DNA of 44,488 bases, taken from NCBI GenBank assembly GCA_902514745.1, contig CABXRX010000004.1, positions 1-44,488 of the forward strand, read 5' to 3'. Both the position numbers and the translations under genes were made by a program. Source of the stretch: an uncultured Pelagibacteraceae bacterium. GTDB taxonomy: Bacteria > Pseudomonadota > Alphaproteobacteria > Pelagibacterales > Pelagibacteraceae. Below the pieces are notes generated by a model that did not search any database, was not told where the DNA came from, and saw only the letters and a program-made list of their open reading frames with translations. Below are positions 22,643 to 31,627 of this stretch, one piece after another; the first letter of the stretch is position 1, and each line of letters begins with the position of its first letter.

Positions 22643-23617
22643 TTAAATCTGAATGTTCATCAACGACTCTGGAAGTTCATCGCCAAAACATCTTTGATAA
22701 TATTCTGCGATTGTATTTTTTTCAATTTCATCACATTTGTTAAGGAAAGTTACCCTAAAAGCATAACCTGTATCTTTAAAAATTTCTGAGTTTTCTGCCC
22801 AATGCATTACTGTTCTGGGACTCATTACTGTAGATATGTCACCTGCAACAAATCCTTTTCTAGTTAGTGAGGCTACTTTTATCATATTTGCAACTTTTTC
22901 TTTACCTTTAGTATTATTAAGATTTTTATTTTTTGATAAAATTATATCCATTTCTCTTTCAAGACTAAGATAGTTTAGCGTAGTAACTATATTCCACCTG
23001 TCCATCTGTCCTTGATTTATTTGCTGGGTTCCATGATAAAGACCTGTGGTATCTCCTAGTCCAACAGTATTTGATGTAGCAAATAATCTAAAAAATTTGT
23101 TTTGTTTAATTACTTTATTTTTATCAAGAAGAGTAAAGCTACCTTCAGCCTCCAGCACTCTTTGAATAACAAACATCACATCTGGTCTACCAGCATCATA
23201 CTCATCAAAAACAAGCGCTACTGGATTTTGTATTGACCAAGGCAAAATACCCTCGTTAAATTGAGTAACCTGCTTTCCATCTTTAAGAACAATTGCATCT
23301 TTTCCAATCAAATCAATTCTACTCACATGGCTGTCTAAATTTACTCGAATACATGGCCAGTTTAATCTAGCCGCAATTTGTTCTATATGAGTTGATTTTC
23401 CAGTACCATGATATCCTTGGACTAAAACTCTTTTGTTGTAGGCAAAACCAGAAATTATTGCCATCGTTGTGTCTCTATCAAATTTATAACTTTTATCTAT
23501 TTCAGGAACATATTCGTTTTTTTTTGAAAATGCATCCACCTCCATTTCAGAGTCGATGCCAAAAGTTTGTTTTAAAGAAACTTTTATATCTGGTTGAATA
23601 TCAAGGTTAGGTGTCAA
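22643..23617 (-). CDS. cobS: cobaltochelatase CobS-type subunit (AAA+ ATPase)
   Basis: This 324-residue AAA+ ATPase of the CobS/MoxR group forms a ring with CobT. Walker A is GYHGTGKS at 68-75, Walker B is VALVFDEYD at 133-141, and sensor 1 lies in FRLFATSNT. An alphaproteobacterial CobS N-terminal segment precedes the ATPase core. It is immediately followed by cobT, and its start overlaps the end of the upstream J-domain gene by 11 bases, so the three are one transcription unit. ATP-driven remodelling is well supported; the physiological client in an organism apparently without B12 synthesis is unknown. Confidence 0.92.
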   Translation of the reverse strand: MTPNLDIQPDIKVSLKQTFGIDSEMEVDAFSKKNEYVPEIDKSYKFDRDTTMAIISGFAYNKRVLVQGYHGTGKSTHIEQIAARLNWPCIRVNLDSHVSRIDLIGKDAIVLKDGKQVTQFNEGILPWSIQNPVALVFDEYDAGRPDVMFVIQRVLEAEGSFTLLDKNKVIKQNKFFRLFATSNTVGLGDTTGLYHGTQQINQGQMDRWNIVTTLNYLSLEREMDIILSKNKNLNNTKGKEKVANMIKVASLTRKGFVAGDISTVMSPRTVMHWAENSEIFKDTGYAFRVTFLNKCDEIEKNTIAEYYQRCFGDELPESLMNIQI

Positions 23618-24134
23618 TTTTTTCTCTATAAGTGTTTTTTAGTTGTGTATAAGCTAAAGTTATTAATTTAAGTTTTTCTTCATATTTTTTATTTCCAGCA
23701 TTTATATCTGGGTGATATTTTTTAACAAGTAATTTGAACTTGTCCTGGACTTTTTTCCATTTTAATCCAACGGAAACTCCCAATATTCCAAAGGCTTTTA
23801 TATCCTTGTGGTTAAATTTAAATTGACGCATATGATCATAGTCGCCATTAATTTTGTCTTTATCTAATTCATCTCTCAAAGTGTTGTTCCAAAGAACTTT
23901 AAAGAAATTATCTGAAGAGCTAAAACTTTGGGTTGGTTTATGCCAAATCATATCTGACTTTAAAAAATCTAAAACTTGATCATCGTTCATACCTGAAAAA
24001 TAATTCCAATTTTTGTTAAATTCTTTAACATGCTCTAAGCAAAGCATTCTATATTTTTTGCTATTATCTTTTTCAACTGGTGCTTTATATTCACCAATTT
24101 CGTTACAATTATTCCAGTCGCAAATATTTTTCAT
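23607..24134 (-). CDS. J-domain (DnaJ-like) protein linked to CobST
   Basis: The 175-residue protein has its J domain at the C-terminus (about 113-172), including the diagnostic VKKYHPD loop that stimulates Hsp70 ATPase. The N-terminal part has a possible metal-binding arrangement: C5 and C10 in ICDWNNCNE, then C32 and H35 in CLEHVKEF. It is not DnaJ itself, as it lacks the Gly/Phe and substrate domains. This gene type commonly precedes cobS in alphaproteobacteria and is probably a DnaK co-chaperone dedicated to a small set of clients. It is divergent from bolA across only 21 bases. Confidence 0.88.
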   Translation of the reverse strand: MKNICDWNNCNEIGEYKAPVEKDNSKKYRMLCLEHVKEFNKNWNYFSGMNDDQVLDFLKSDMIWHKPTQSFSSSDNFFKVLWNNTLRDELDKDKINGDYDHMRQFKFNHKDIKAFGILGVSVGLKWKKVQDKFKLLVKKYHPDINAGNKKYEEKLKLITLAYTQLKNTYREKIDT

Positions 24135-24155
24135 GATGTATAATAGTTCTAATTT

Positions 24156-24416
24156 ATGGATATAAATGAGTTAATTGCAATTGTAAAAAAAAAACTTACT
24201 GATCAAATTAATATTGATAATATAAAAATTGAAGATAAATCATTTCTTCATAAAAATCATGCTGGCAATACAGAAGGTAAGTATCATTTAAAGATTATTT
24301 TAAACTCAAGTGAATTAAAGACTTTAAGCAGAATTGAAAGTAATAAAAAAATTTATAAAATTTTAGAAAAAGAGTTAAAAGAGGATATTCACTCAATTCA
24401 AATTTTAATTTCTTAA
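24156..24416 (+). CDS. bolA: BolA family protein
   Basis: The 86 residues match the BolA fold, with the HAGN segment near 35 (family HAGH) and the C-terminal IHSIQILIS (family IHAL-type) segment. BolA proteins pair with monothiol glutaredoxins to hold [2Fe-2S] clusters. The His-rich signature is partly changed (HAGNTEGKYHLKI). A TATAAT at 24139-24144 sits 12 bases before the ATG, so the mRNA would have almost no leader. The gene ends inside the convergent aroB gene by 12 bases. Association with the J-domain/cobS/cobT cluster is recurrent in alphaproteobacteria. Confidence 0.9.
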   Translation: MDINELIAIVKKKLTDQINIDNIKIEDKSFLHKNHAGNTEGKYHLKIILNSSELKTLSRIESNKKIYKILEKELKEDIHSIQILIS

Positions 24417-25511
24417 TTCATTTTTTAAAAATTTGGCTAAATCATCTTTTTTATATTCTCTATTTATAATTGGATTGCCAATTTTTTTTAATAAAACTAA
24501 ATTAATTTTATCTGAATTATTTTTTTTATCTTTAATCATAAAAGATAATATTTTATTTAAATCTCTAATTTTAAAAAATTTTTTTATTTTTGATGGTAAA
24601 TTAACTTCAGAAATATGCTTTAAAATTGAATAATAGTCATGTTTTTTAATTAAATTATTCTTTAAACTAAAACTCAATGCGCTCTGTATGCCAAGTATTA
24701 CTGCTTCACCATGATTGAGTTTTTTTGAATAACCTAAGGAAGCCTCGTAAGCGTGCGCAAATGTATGGCCAAAATTTAAAATTTTTCTTAAACCTTTTTC
24801 TTTTTCATCTTTTTCAACAACATTTTTTTTAATTTTGCAGCTTTCGTAGATAGCTTTTTCGATAAATGGAGAAGAAAGTTTTAAAATTTTATAACTATTT
24901 TTATCTAAGAATTTATAAAAACTTTTATTTGCAATTAAAGAATGTTTTAAAATTTCACCATAACCACATATCAATTCTCTTTTTGGTAATGTTTTTAAAA
25001 ATTCAATATCTGATAAAACTAGATTAGGTTGATAAAAACTTCCTATTAAATTTTTTCCAAACTTAGTATTTACTCCTGTTTTGCCTCCAATAGATGAGTC
25101 AACTTGAGATAATAAAGTAGTCGGAATGTTAATAAATTTTAAACCTCTTTTAAATAGACTGGCTGCAAAACCACTTATATCGCCTGTAATTCCCCCACCA
25201 ACAGATATAACACAATCTTCTCTTGAAAAATTTTTGTTTAATAAAATATTCACAATTTTATTTACACTGTTAAAATTCTTATTGGTTTCACTAGCTTTAA
25301 AAAAATGAATATAAATTTTTTTTTTATTAAGAGATTTTTTTATTTTTGAAATAAATTTTTGTGAAATATTTTTATCAATTATGATTAGACATTTCTGAAA
25401 ATAAATCGAATTTTCTTTTAAAATTTTTGATATATTAACCCCTAAATTTGAACCAATAATAATTGAGTATTTTTGAGTTTTGGTATTTATTTTTAATTTA
25501 ATGGGTTTCAT
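24405..25511 (-). CDS. aroB: 3-dehydroquinate synthase
   Basis: This enzyme converts DAHP to 3-dehydroquinate, the second step of the shikimate pathway, using NAD+ and a divalent metal. The 368 residues carry the NAD-binding GGGITGDISGFAAS, the substrate loop TTLLSQVDSSIGGKTGVN, the metal-ligand Glu in GYGEILKH, and the metal-ligand His pair in LNFGHTFAHAYE and LNHGEAV. The start overlaps the aroK stop by 4 bases (ATGA), so shikimate kinase and this enzyme are translationally coupled, as in most proteobacteria. Confidence 0.97.
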   Translation of the reverse strand: MKPIKLKINTKTQKYSIIIGSNLGVNISKILKENSIYFQKCLIIIDKNISQKFISKIKKSLNKKKIYIHFFKASETNKNFNSVNKIVNILLNKNFSREDCVISVGGGITGDISGFAASLFKRGLKFINIPTTLLSQVDSSIGGKTGVNTKFGKNLIGSFYQPNLVLSDIEFLKTLPKRELICGYGEILKHSLIANKSFYKFLDKNSYKILKLSSPFIEKAIYESCKIKKNVVEKDEKEKGLRKILNFGHTFAHAYEASLGYSKKLNHGEAVILGIQSALSFSLKNNLIKKHDYYSILKHISEVNLPSKIKKFFKIRDLNKILSFMIKDKKNNSDKINLVLLKKIGNPIINREYKKDDLAKFLKNELRN

Positions 25512-26011
25512 AATTTTTTTAAGATTTTTTTAACAATCTCACTTTTTGACATTTTATCACATTTAATTTCGTATAATGCTCTAGAGTAAATGTTAGATCG
25601 TTTTTTTATTAAATCAATCAATTCATTCTCTGTCGCATTAAAAGCAAGTGGTCTTTTTTTGCTGTTATTAATTCTATTTAATAATGTATTATTATCCCAA
25701 TTTAACCAAAAAGAGATATGGTTTTTAAGTATTTCTTTTCTAATAACTCTGTTTACAAAAGCTCCTCCCCCAAGAGAAACTACGCTTGAATCAATCTTTA
25801 GAAATTTAAGAGTTATTTTTTCTTCAAATTTTCTGAAATAACCCTCGCCTTTTGTTTCAAATATTTTTGATATTGATAAGTCCAATTCTTTTTCAATTTC
25901 TTTATCAACATCTATGAAATTTAATTTTAATTTTTTAGCTACTAGTGAACCAATTGATGTCTTTCCTGATCCCATCATACCTAAAAACACAAGATTTTCT
26001 TTTGATTTCAT
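25508..26011 (-). CDS. aroK: shikimate kinase
   Basis: This enzyme phosphorylates shikimate at the 3-OH using ATP. The chosen start (ATG at 26009-26011) gives MKSKENLVFLGMMGSGKTS, with the P-loop GMMGSGKT at residues 11-18 and a 167-residue protein, the normal family size. An in-frame ATG at 26074 would add 21 residues with no counterpart in the family and would overlap the divergent small gene at 26069. The DVDKEIE and SLGGGAF shikimate-binding segments and the RPLAF lid region are intact. It is coupled to aroB. Confidence 0.93.
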   Translation of the reverse strand: MKSKENLVFLGMMGSGKTSIGSLVAKKLKLNFIDVDKEIEKELDLSISKIFETKGEGYFRKFEEKITLKFLKIDSSVVSLGGGAFVNRVIRKEILKNHISFWLNWDNNTLLNRINNSKKRPLAFNATENELIDLIKKRSNIYSRALYEIKCDKMSKSEIVKKILKKL

Positions 26012-26068
26012 AAGTTTCTTTATTGAAAAAACACAAATATGTCTTAATTTGAAATTAACTAAAGTTAT

Positions 26069-26251
26069 ATGCAATTTAATAAAAATACAAGTTCAGGCAA
26101 AACCAATATCATAGTAGTAGTTGTAAAATCTATAATTGGCCTTGTAGTTATTTCTGGACTTGTTTTTTTCATAAATCAAGTCGATTTTCCAGCTCCAAAA
26201 AAAGAAATAGAAAAAATTATTCCAAATGAAAATTTTAAAATTGTTAAATAA
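26069..26251 (+). CDS. small single-pass membrane protein, unknown function
   Basis: The product is 60 residues: a polar N-terminus, one hydrophobic segment (about 13-36) and a charged tail with PAPKKEIEKIIPNE. Its end overlaps the start of the next gene by 26 bases, which suggests translational coupling. No recognised domain. The upstream gap to aroK is 57 bases if aroK starts at 26011. A real gene is favoured by the clean membrane-anchor pattern and the coupling, but it remains unproven. Confidence 0.6.
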   Translation: MQFNKNTSSGKTNIIVVVVKSIIGLVVISGLVFFINQVDFPAPKKEIEKIIPNENFKIVK

Positions 26252-27989
26252 GAAAAATTTATCAATTGTAATTTTTTCTTTATTATTACCACTCTCCATA
26301 ATCGCAGAAGAAAAACCTGTAGATATTTGGAATATAGATAAAGATGAATCAGAAACCATTTCAGAAGAAAATTTGTCAGTTGAAAAAAAAGAAGAAACAT
26401 CCCAAAGCAGCATTTATGAAATGCAATCAGAAAAAAAAGAAGACTCTATAAAATTAGATCAAGACTTATCATCAAAAACAATTAAAATTGCAGGATTATA
26501 TGATCCGCAGGATTATGGACTAAGTATGAGTATGTGGTCAAATTCTGATGGTTCAACATTAAAAAAGCTTTTTAAAAATATAGAAAAATACAATCTATCA
26601 AAAGATGCCTCTGAAATTCTAAATATTTCATTATTAACTAATGCTTATTATCCAGACCAAAATATTACAGATGTAGAATTTTTAAAATTTAAATCCAAAT
26701 GGCTGATCAAAAACTCTGACTTAGAATTGATTGAAAAATATCTTATTAAGAATCAAATCACTAATTTACATCCTGAGCTAATGAGGTTTGTGGTTGATAA
26801 GTATTTATCTCAATCAGATATTAAAAGGTCATGTGAGATTTTTTCTAAAATTCAAGAACCCTTAGAAAATGAATATTTATCAAAATTTAATTTATACTGT
26901 TTAATTAATTATGGAAAAAATGAGGAAGCTCAATTAATTTTAGACTTAAAAAAAGAATTAGGTTTCAACGATGAGTATTTTGAAAATAAAATAAGTTATT
27001 TATTTGGATACATTGATGAAGCTAACAAAGAAATTTCTGAGAACTCTATATTAGATTTCCATTTAGCTCATAGAACAAACCCTGAATTTAAGTTTGAGCC
27101 AAATAAAGACACTCCAAAGTTAATTTGGAAGTATTTATCGTCTTCTAATTTATTATATCGAATTCAAGATCTAGAGATTACAGATATAGATAAAATCTCA
27201 ACTATCGAAAAAGCTACTCATGATAAAAATTATTCAGAAGAGGAGTTATTTGAGTTTTATAAGCGATTTCAATTTAATATAAATCAGCTGTTAAATACAA
27301 AAGAGTCATACAAATCTCTATCGTCTATTGAAAGTAAGGCTCTAGTATATCAAAGATTATTATTAACAGAAGAACCAAAACTTAAATTGGAATTAATGAA
27401 AATTCTAAAAGATATTTTTAAGTCTGAAGGTATTGAGGATGCTTTTGATATTGAACTTAGAAAATTTTTAAAACAAATTGATGAAACAGATGTACCATCA
27501 AATTTCACTACTTTTTATAACCAGTATTTAAAAAATGATGAAATTATAAATAAAAAAATTAGATATAATAATAAAATATTACATCAATCTAAGTTGGTAA
27601 ATTATTTCAATGGTGATTATACAAAATTAAAAATTGAAGAAGATCTTGATAAGTTTTTAAAAAAAATAAAAAAAAATAAAAAATATGTCTTATCAAAAAA
27701 GGATATAATTTTTCTAGAGGCTTTAAAAGCTGATGGAATTCAGATTTCAAAAAAATATGAAAATCTCTATAAAGTTAATAAATCAGAGATGCCTTCAGAT
27801 ATTCAAAAAATGGTTAATAACAATGAAATTGGGGCAGCATTACTTAGAATTATAGAGGTTATTGGTTCAGAGAAAATTGAGGATATAGATGATGATACAG
27901 TTTATTTTATAATAAATACATTGAACCAATTAAATACTGACTTAATTAGGAATAAACTTTTATTAAAAGTTCTTCCTTTAAAAGTTTAG
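26226..27989 (+). CDS. predicted exported helical protein, unknown function
   Basis: The 587-residue product begins with a signal peptide (basic MKILKLLNKKN, a hydrophobic stretch, and probable cleavage after SIIA near residue 27). An acidic low-complexity stretch follows (about 28-75), then a long, mostly helical region of repeating charged and hydrophobic heptads that could form helical repeats. I do not recognise the family. The context, after a one-TM protein and before def-fmt-truA, suggests a periplasmic or envelope component, perhaps working with the overlapping 60-residue membrane protein. Confidence 0.75.
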   Translation: MKILKLLNKKNLSIVIFSLLLPLSIIAEEKPVDIWNIDKDESETISEENLSVEKKEETSQSSIYEMQSEKKEDSIKLDQDLSSKTIKIAGLYDPQDYGLSMSMWSNSDGSTLKKLFKNIEKYNLSKDASEILNISLLTNAYYPDQNITDVEFLKFKSKWLIKNSDLELIEKYLIKNQITNLHPELMRFVVDKYLSQSDIKRSCEIFSKIQEPLENEYLSKFNLYCLINYGKNEEAQLILDLKKELGFNDEYFENKISYLFGYIDEANKEISENSILDFHLAHRTNPEFKFEPNKDTPKLIWKYLSSSNLLYRIQDLEITDIDKISTIEKATHDKNYSEEELFEFYKRFQFNINQLLNTKESYKSLSSIESKALVYQRLLLTEEPKLKLELMKILKDIFKSEGIEDAFDIELRKFLKQIDETDVPSNFTTFYNQYLKNDEIINKKIRYNNKILHQSKLVNYFNGDYTKLKIEEDLDKFLKKIKKNKKYVLSKKDIIFLEALKADGIQISKKYENLYKVNKSEMPSDIQKMVNNNEIGAALLRIIEVIGSEKIEDIDDDTVYFIINTLNQLNTDLIRNKLLLKVLPLKV

Positions 27990-28012
27990 AAATTATAATA
28001 AAATAATTCAAA

Positions 28013-28528
28013 ATGACTGTTAAAACTATAATAACCGAGCCAAATAAATTGCTAAGACAGATTTCAAAACCTGTTGAAAATGTCGGTAAAGCAGAACAAC
28101 AACTCATGAATGATATGTTGGATACAATGTATGATGCTAATGGTATAGGTCTAGCAGCAATTCAAATTGGTATCCCAAAGAGAATTATAGTAATGGATAT
28201 AGCAAAAGATGGGAAAAAAGATCCAAGATATTTTGTTAATCCAGTTATTTTGAACAAAGATCCTATTAAAAATACGCATGAAGAAGGATGTTTGTCAGTG
28301 CCAGAACAATTTGCAGAAATAGATAGACCAAGTAAATGTGAGGTTGAGTATCTTGATTATAATGGAAAAAAACAATTGTTAAAAGCTGATGGATTACTTG
28401 CAACATGCATTCAGCATGAAATGGATCATTTAGAGGGAATATTATTTATTGATTATCTTTCAAAATTAAAAAAATCCATGATTATAAAAAAACTATCTAA
28501 ATTAAAATCAAATACAGCAGTACTTTAA
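28013..28528 (+). CDS. def: peptide deformylase
   Basis: This Fe(II) metalloenzyme removes the formyl group from nascent-chain Met. All three family motifs are present: GIGLAAIQ at 44-51, EGCLS at 91-95 (metal ligand Cys93) and HEMDH at 135-139 (metal ligands His135 and His139, catalytic Glu136). Length 171 is normal. It lies 23 bases after the exported protein gene. fmt follows with 3 bases between stop and ATG, giving the conserved def-fmt pair. Confidence 0.98.
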   Translation: MTVKTIITEPNKLLRQISKPVENVGKAEQQLMNDMLDTMYDANGIGLAAIQIGIPKRIIVMDIAKDGKKDPRYFVNPVILNKDPIKNTHEEGCLSVPEQFAEIDRPSKCEVEYLDYNGKKQLLKADGLLATCIQHEMDHLEGILFIDYLSKLKKSMIIKKLSKLKSNTAVL

Positions 28529-28531
28529 TTG

Positions 28532-29455
28532 ATGGCAAAAAAGATTGTTTTTATGGGCACACCAATGTTTGCTGTACCCATTTTAAAATCATTGTATCAA
28601 AATGGCTATCCAATATCGGATGTGTACACACAACCTCCACGAAAATCACAACGTGGACAAAAAATAAATAAATCACCTATACAGGGCATTGCTGAAACTT
28701 TAAATTTAGACTTTAGAACTCCCAAATATTTAAAAGACAACAATGAAGAATTTGAATATTTTAAAAATATAAATGCTGATCTTGCCATAGTAGTTGCTTA
28801 TGGACAAATTATCCCAAAAGAATTTCTAAGCTTAACTAAAAAAGGATTTATTAATATTCATGCATCTCTTTTACCAAAATGGAGAGGAGCAGCACCTATA
28901 CAGAGATCTATAATGAATCTTGATAAAGAGACGGGAGTTAGTGTCATGAAAATAGCAGAACAACTTGATACAGGTCCAGTATGTAATACTTATAAAATAA
29001 ATTTAAAAGATAATTTAAACGCTAATGATATTGCAGATCAATTATCTTTATTAGCAGCTGAAAAAATATTAGATAATATTGATAATATTTTAGAAGATAA
29101 AGCAAAATTTATTGATCAAGATCATTCAAAAGCAACATATGCATCTAAAATTCAAAAAACTGAGGGTGAAATAAATTGGGACGATGAGGCAAAAATTATT
29201 ATTGGAAAAATAAACGGTTTATATCCTGTGCCGGGTGCATTCTTTATACACAAAGGCGAAAGATATAAAATTTTAAAAGCAGAAATTGGTAGTGGTATTG
29301 GAAAACCAGGAGAGATTGTTTCTGATTATTTAGAGGTTGTTTGCGGGGACAAGCAGACAATAAAAATTAAAGAAATCCAAAGACAAGGAAAAAGGCCTCA
29401 AAACATTGGTGAATTCATGCTTGGTTCGCAAATTAAAAAGGGCACAGTTATTTAA
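28532..29455 (+). CDS. fmt: methionyl-tRNA formyltransferase
   Basis: This enzyme transfers a formyl group from 10-formyl-tetrahydrofolate to Met-tRNA-fMet for initiation. The ATG at 28532 is preferred over the in-frame TTG at 28529 that directly follows the def stop, because it gives the family N-terminus MAKKIVFMGTPMFAVP. The catalytic region has NIHASLLPKWRGAAPI, with the folate-binding SLLPxxRG motif, and the C-terminal domain (about 205-307) is complete. It abuts truA. Confidence 0.97.
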   Translation: MAKKIVFMGTPMFAVPILKSLYQNGYPISDVYTQPPRKSQRGQKINKSPIQGIAETLNLDFRTPKYLKDNNEEFEYFKNINADLAIVVAYGQIIPKEFLSLTKKGFINIHASLLPKWRGAAPIQRSIMNLDKETGVSVMKIAEQLDTGPVCNTYKINLKDNLNANDIADQLSLLAAEKILDNIDNILEDKAKFIDQDHSKATYASKIQKTEGEINWDDEAKIIIGKINGLYPVPGAFFIHKGERYKILKAEIGSGIGKPGEIVSDYLEVVCGDKQTIKIKEIQRQGKRPQNIGEFMLGSQIKKGTVI

Positions 29456-30196
29456 ATGGCTAGGTATCAACTTCTTATTGAGTATGTGGGTACAGATTTT
29501 AGAGGGTGGCAAATTCAAAAAAAAGGATCAACTATTCAAGGACTAATTCAAGAAAAACTCACAAAACTACTTAAGGAAAAAATAATTTTAAATGGTTCAG
29601 GAAGAACAGATACGGGTGTTCACGCAATAGAACAGTCAGGTCATTTTGATATTAAAAATGAAATCCCAGATATATCAAAGTTTTTAAAATCAATTAATCA
29701 CTTTTTAAATGATAAAGGTATAGCAATTAAAAAAATAAGAAAAAGAAGTAATAAATTCCATTCAAGATTTTCTGCAAAACAAAGAATTTATAAATATATA
29801 ATTTTTAATCAGTTAAGCGCACCAGTAATTGAAAAAAAAAGAGGATGGCACGTAAGAAAACCTTTAGACTTAGATTTAATCAAAAAAGGAGCCAAAAAAT
29901 TAGTTGGCACACACGATTATTCTACTTTTAGATCTTCAAGTTGCCATGCAAAAAGCCCAATTAAAACAATCAAATCGGTTAAGATAAAATCGTTAAAAAA
30001 TAAAATAGAAATAGAATTTAAATCTCAATCTTTTTTACAACAACAGGTAAGATCAATGGTTGGTTGTTTAAAGTATTTAGGAGAAAAAAAATGGGATTTA
30101 AAAAAGTTTGACAAAGTATTTAAATCTAAAAAAAGAGTACTTTGTGCACCCCCCGCACCCCCTGAAGGTCTTTTTTTAGCGAGAGTTGTTTATTAA
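29456..30196 (+). CDS. truA: tRNA pseudouridine(38-40) synthase TruA
   Basis: This enzyme isomerises U38-U40 in the anticodon arm of many tRNAs. The 246-residue product contains the catalytic Asp52 in GSGRTDTGVHA and the early YVGTDFRGWQ segment, and ends with PAPPEGLFLARVVY, a typical TruA C-terminus. It is the last gene of the def-fmt-truA unit. It overlaps the convergent SET-domain gene by 21 bases, so the final codons are also the antisense of that gene's end. Confidence 0.97.
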   Translation: MARYQLLIEYVGTDFRGWQIQKKGSTIQGLIQEKLTKLLKEKIILNGSGRTDTGVHAIEQSGHFDIKNEIPDISKFLKSINHFLNDKGIAIKKIRKRSNKFHSRFSAKQRIYKYIIFNQLSAPVIEKKRGWHVRKPLDLDLIKKGAKKLVGTHDYSTFRSSSCHAKSPIKTIKSVKIKSLKNKIEIEFKSQSFLQQQVRSMVGCLKYLGEKKWDLKKFDKVFKSKKRVLCAPPAPPEGLFLARVVY

Positions 30197-30667
30197 TTTA
30201 TTCTTGTTGTTCATTGCGAATTTTTTATTTATTCGCCATCTTGATTCTGATCGGACTATATAACCACAACAATTTTTAGACTTACATTTACATGGGAATT
30301 GTTTGTAGTTTTCATCAAATCCAAAACCATAGTCACAAGTAAATTCTTCACCTTTTTTTATATCTTTAATTGCTTTAACCCAAATTTTAAGTCCTTTGCC
30401 ATCATAGTCACAATTGTTGTTACATGAATGATTAATTAAACCAGCTGTATTCCATGGAAAGTCTCCGTCTAAGTCATATCTCTTGTTGATAGTGAACAAA
30501 TAAATCGGCTTACCATTATCGTATTTATCTGACTCTTCAGTTTGTTTTTTTGTAATTAGTTTTCCGACATAATCAATTATCTTGGTACCTGCTTTTATGT
30601 CTTGAGTTGCATAAAGCCCTCTACCTTTTTTATCGATATTAGATTTTTTAATTCTATAAAGTTTCAT
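30176..30667 (-). CDS. SET-domain protein, putative lysine methyltransferase
   Basis: This 163-residue protein consists almost only of a SET domain plus a post-SET zinc motif. GRGLYATQDIKAG (about 15-27) is the N-terminal SET signature. NHSC at 79-82 forms the SAM/active-site pseudoknot with EEFTCDYGF at 107-115. The C-terminal C126-x-C128-x4-C133, together with Cys82, matches the post-SET zinc site of eukaryotic histone methyltransferases. A SAM-dependent protein lysine methyltransferase is the likely activity; the bacterial substrate is unknown. It lies 30 bases downstream of the deacylase gene on the same strand and could share its transcript. Confidence 0.88.
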   Translation of the reverse strand: MKLYRIKKSNIDKKGRGLYATQDIKAGTKIIDYVGKLITKKQTEESDKYDNGKPIYLFTINKRYDLDGDFPWNTAGLINHSCNNNCDYDGKGLKIWVKAIKDIKKGEEFTCDYGFGFDENYKQFPCKCKSKNCCGYIVRSESRWRINKKFAMNNKNKLINNSR

Positions 30668-30697
30668 ACAAGTTTTTTAGAGTTTATATTTGAATTA

Positions 30698-31627
30698 TCA
30701 ATTAAATTCTATTAGGGCGTCCACATGTCGTTGAGTGCTATCTTGAAGAGCCTTAAGATCATAACCCCCTTCAAGAATTGAAACCACGTTCCCGTTACAT
30801 AACGATTTAGAAATTTCCAATGTTCTTTTTGTTAAATGGTAAAAATCTTCTGAAGCTAACTTTAGTTGAGCTAGTGGATCATCGATATGGGCATCAAAAC
30901 CCGCAGAAAATAATAAAAATTCAGGCCTAAATTCTTTCAATTTTTTTAAAACATTTTCATATGCGTTTAGGTATTCTTCAGCAGAGGTGCCAGCTTCTAG
31001 CGGAATATTTAAAATATTATTAAACTTTCCTCTCTCTTTTTCCGAACCAGATCCAGGATAGTAAGGATATTGATGTGTTGAAATATATAATACTTTTTCG
31101 TTATTATAAAAAATGTCTTGTGTTCCGTTGCCATGATGAACATCAAAATCAATAATTGCAACTTTATTGTACTTATACTTTTCAATTAGATAATTAGCCC
31201 CGACAGCAACATTGTTATAAATACAAAATCCCATTGCCTTATCTTTTTCTGCATGATGACCTGGTGGTCTTACAGCACAAAATGCGTTTTTAAATTCTTT
31301 TTTTTGAACACCATCTATAGCAGTAATAATTGATCCAACAGCATCTTTGGTAGCTTCTTTGCTACCAGGTGAAACTACCGTATCACCATCAAGAAAAGCT
31401 AAGCCATTTTCTGGAAATGATTTATTTACTAGATCTATATACTTAGAGGAATGTGTATTAATTAAAAAAGACTGATTAAATTTAACTGGTTTTTTCCAGA
31501 TTAATTCTTTGTTATTAATTTTTTTAAAGTTATCAATAACTACAGTTACCCTATCTATTTTTTCTGGATGTCCTTCACCTGTATTATGATTTTGATAAGT
31601 ATCAGAGGTAACTAGACCAGTTTTCAC
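30698..31627 (-). CDS. histone-deacetylase-family (AcuC/APAH-like) deacylase
   Basis: The 309-residue product has the arginase/deacetylase fold of class II-type histone deacetylases. The catalytic His pair is H124-H125 in RPPGHHAEKDKAMGFC. Zinc ligands are Asp162 and His164 in IDFDVHHGNGTQDIFY and Asp250 in SAGFDAHIDDPL. The transition-state Tyr289 is in LEGGYD. In bacteria such enzymes act on acetylpolyamines, acetoin-pathway proteins or other acyl-lysine compounds. The start overlaps the dapE stop by 4 bases, so it is cotranslated with lysine/diaminopimelate genes. The substrate cannot be assigned. Confidence 0.92.
   Translation of the reverse strand: MKTGLVTSDTYQNHNTGEGHPEKIDRVTVVIDNFKKINNKELIWKKPVKFNQSFLINTHSSKYIDLVNKSFPENGLAFLDGDTVVSPGSKEATKDAVGSIITAIDGVQKKEFKNAFCAVRPPGHHAEKDKAMGFCIYNNVAVGANYLIEKYKYNKVAIIDFDVHHGNGTQDIFYNNEKVLYISTHQYPYYPGSGSEKERGKFNNILNIPLEAGTSAEEYLNAYENVLKKLKEFRPEFLLFSAGFDAHIDDPLAQLKLASEDFYHLTKRTLEISKSLCNGNVVSILEGGYDLKALQDSTQRHVDALIEFN

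Noticed and set aside
26012..26074. 21-residue N-terminal extension of shikimate kinase.
   Set aside because: Family members start close to the P-loop; the extension overlaps the divergent small gene and looks non-coding.
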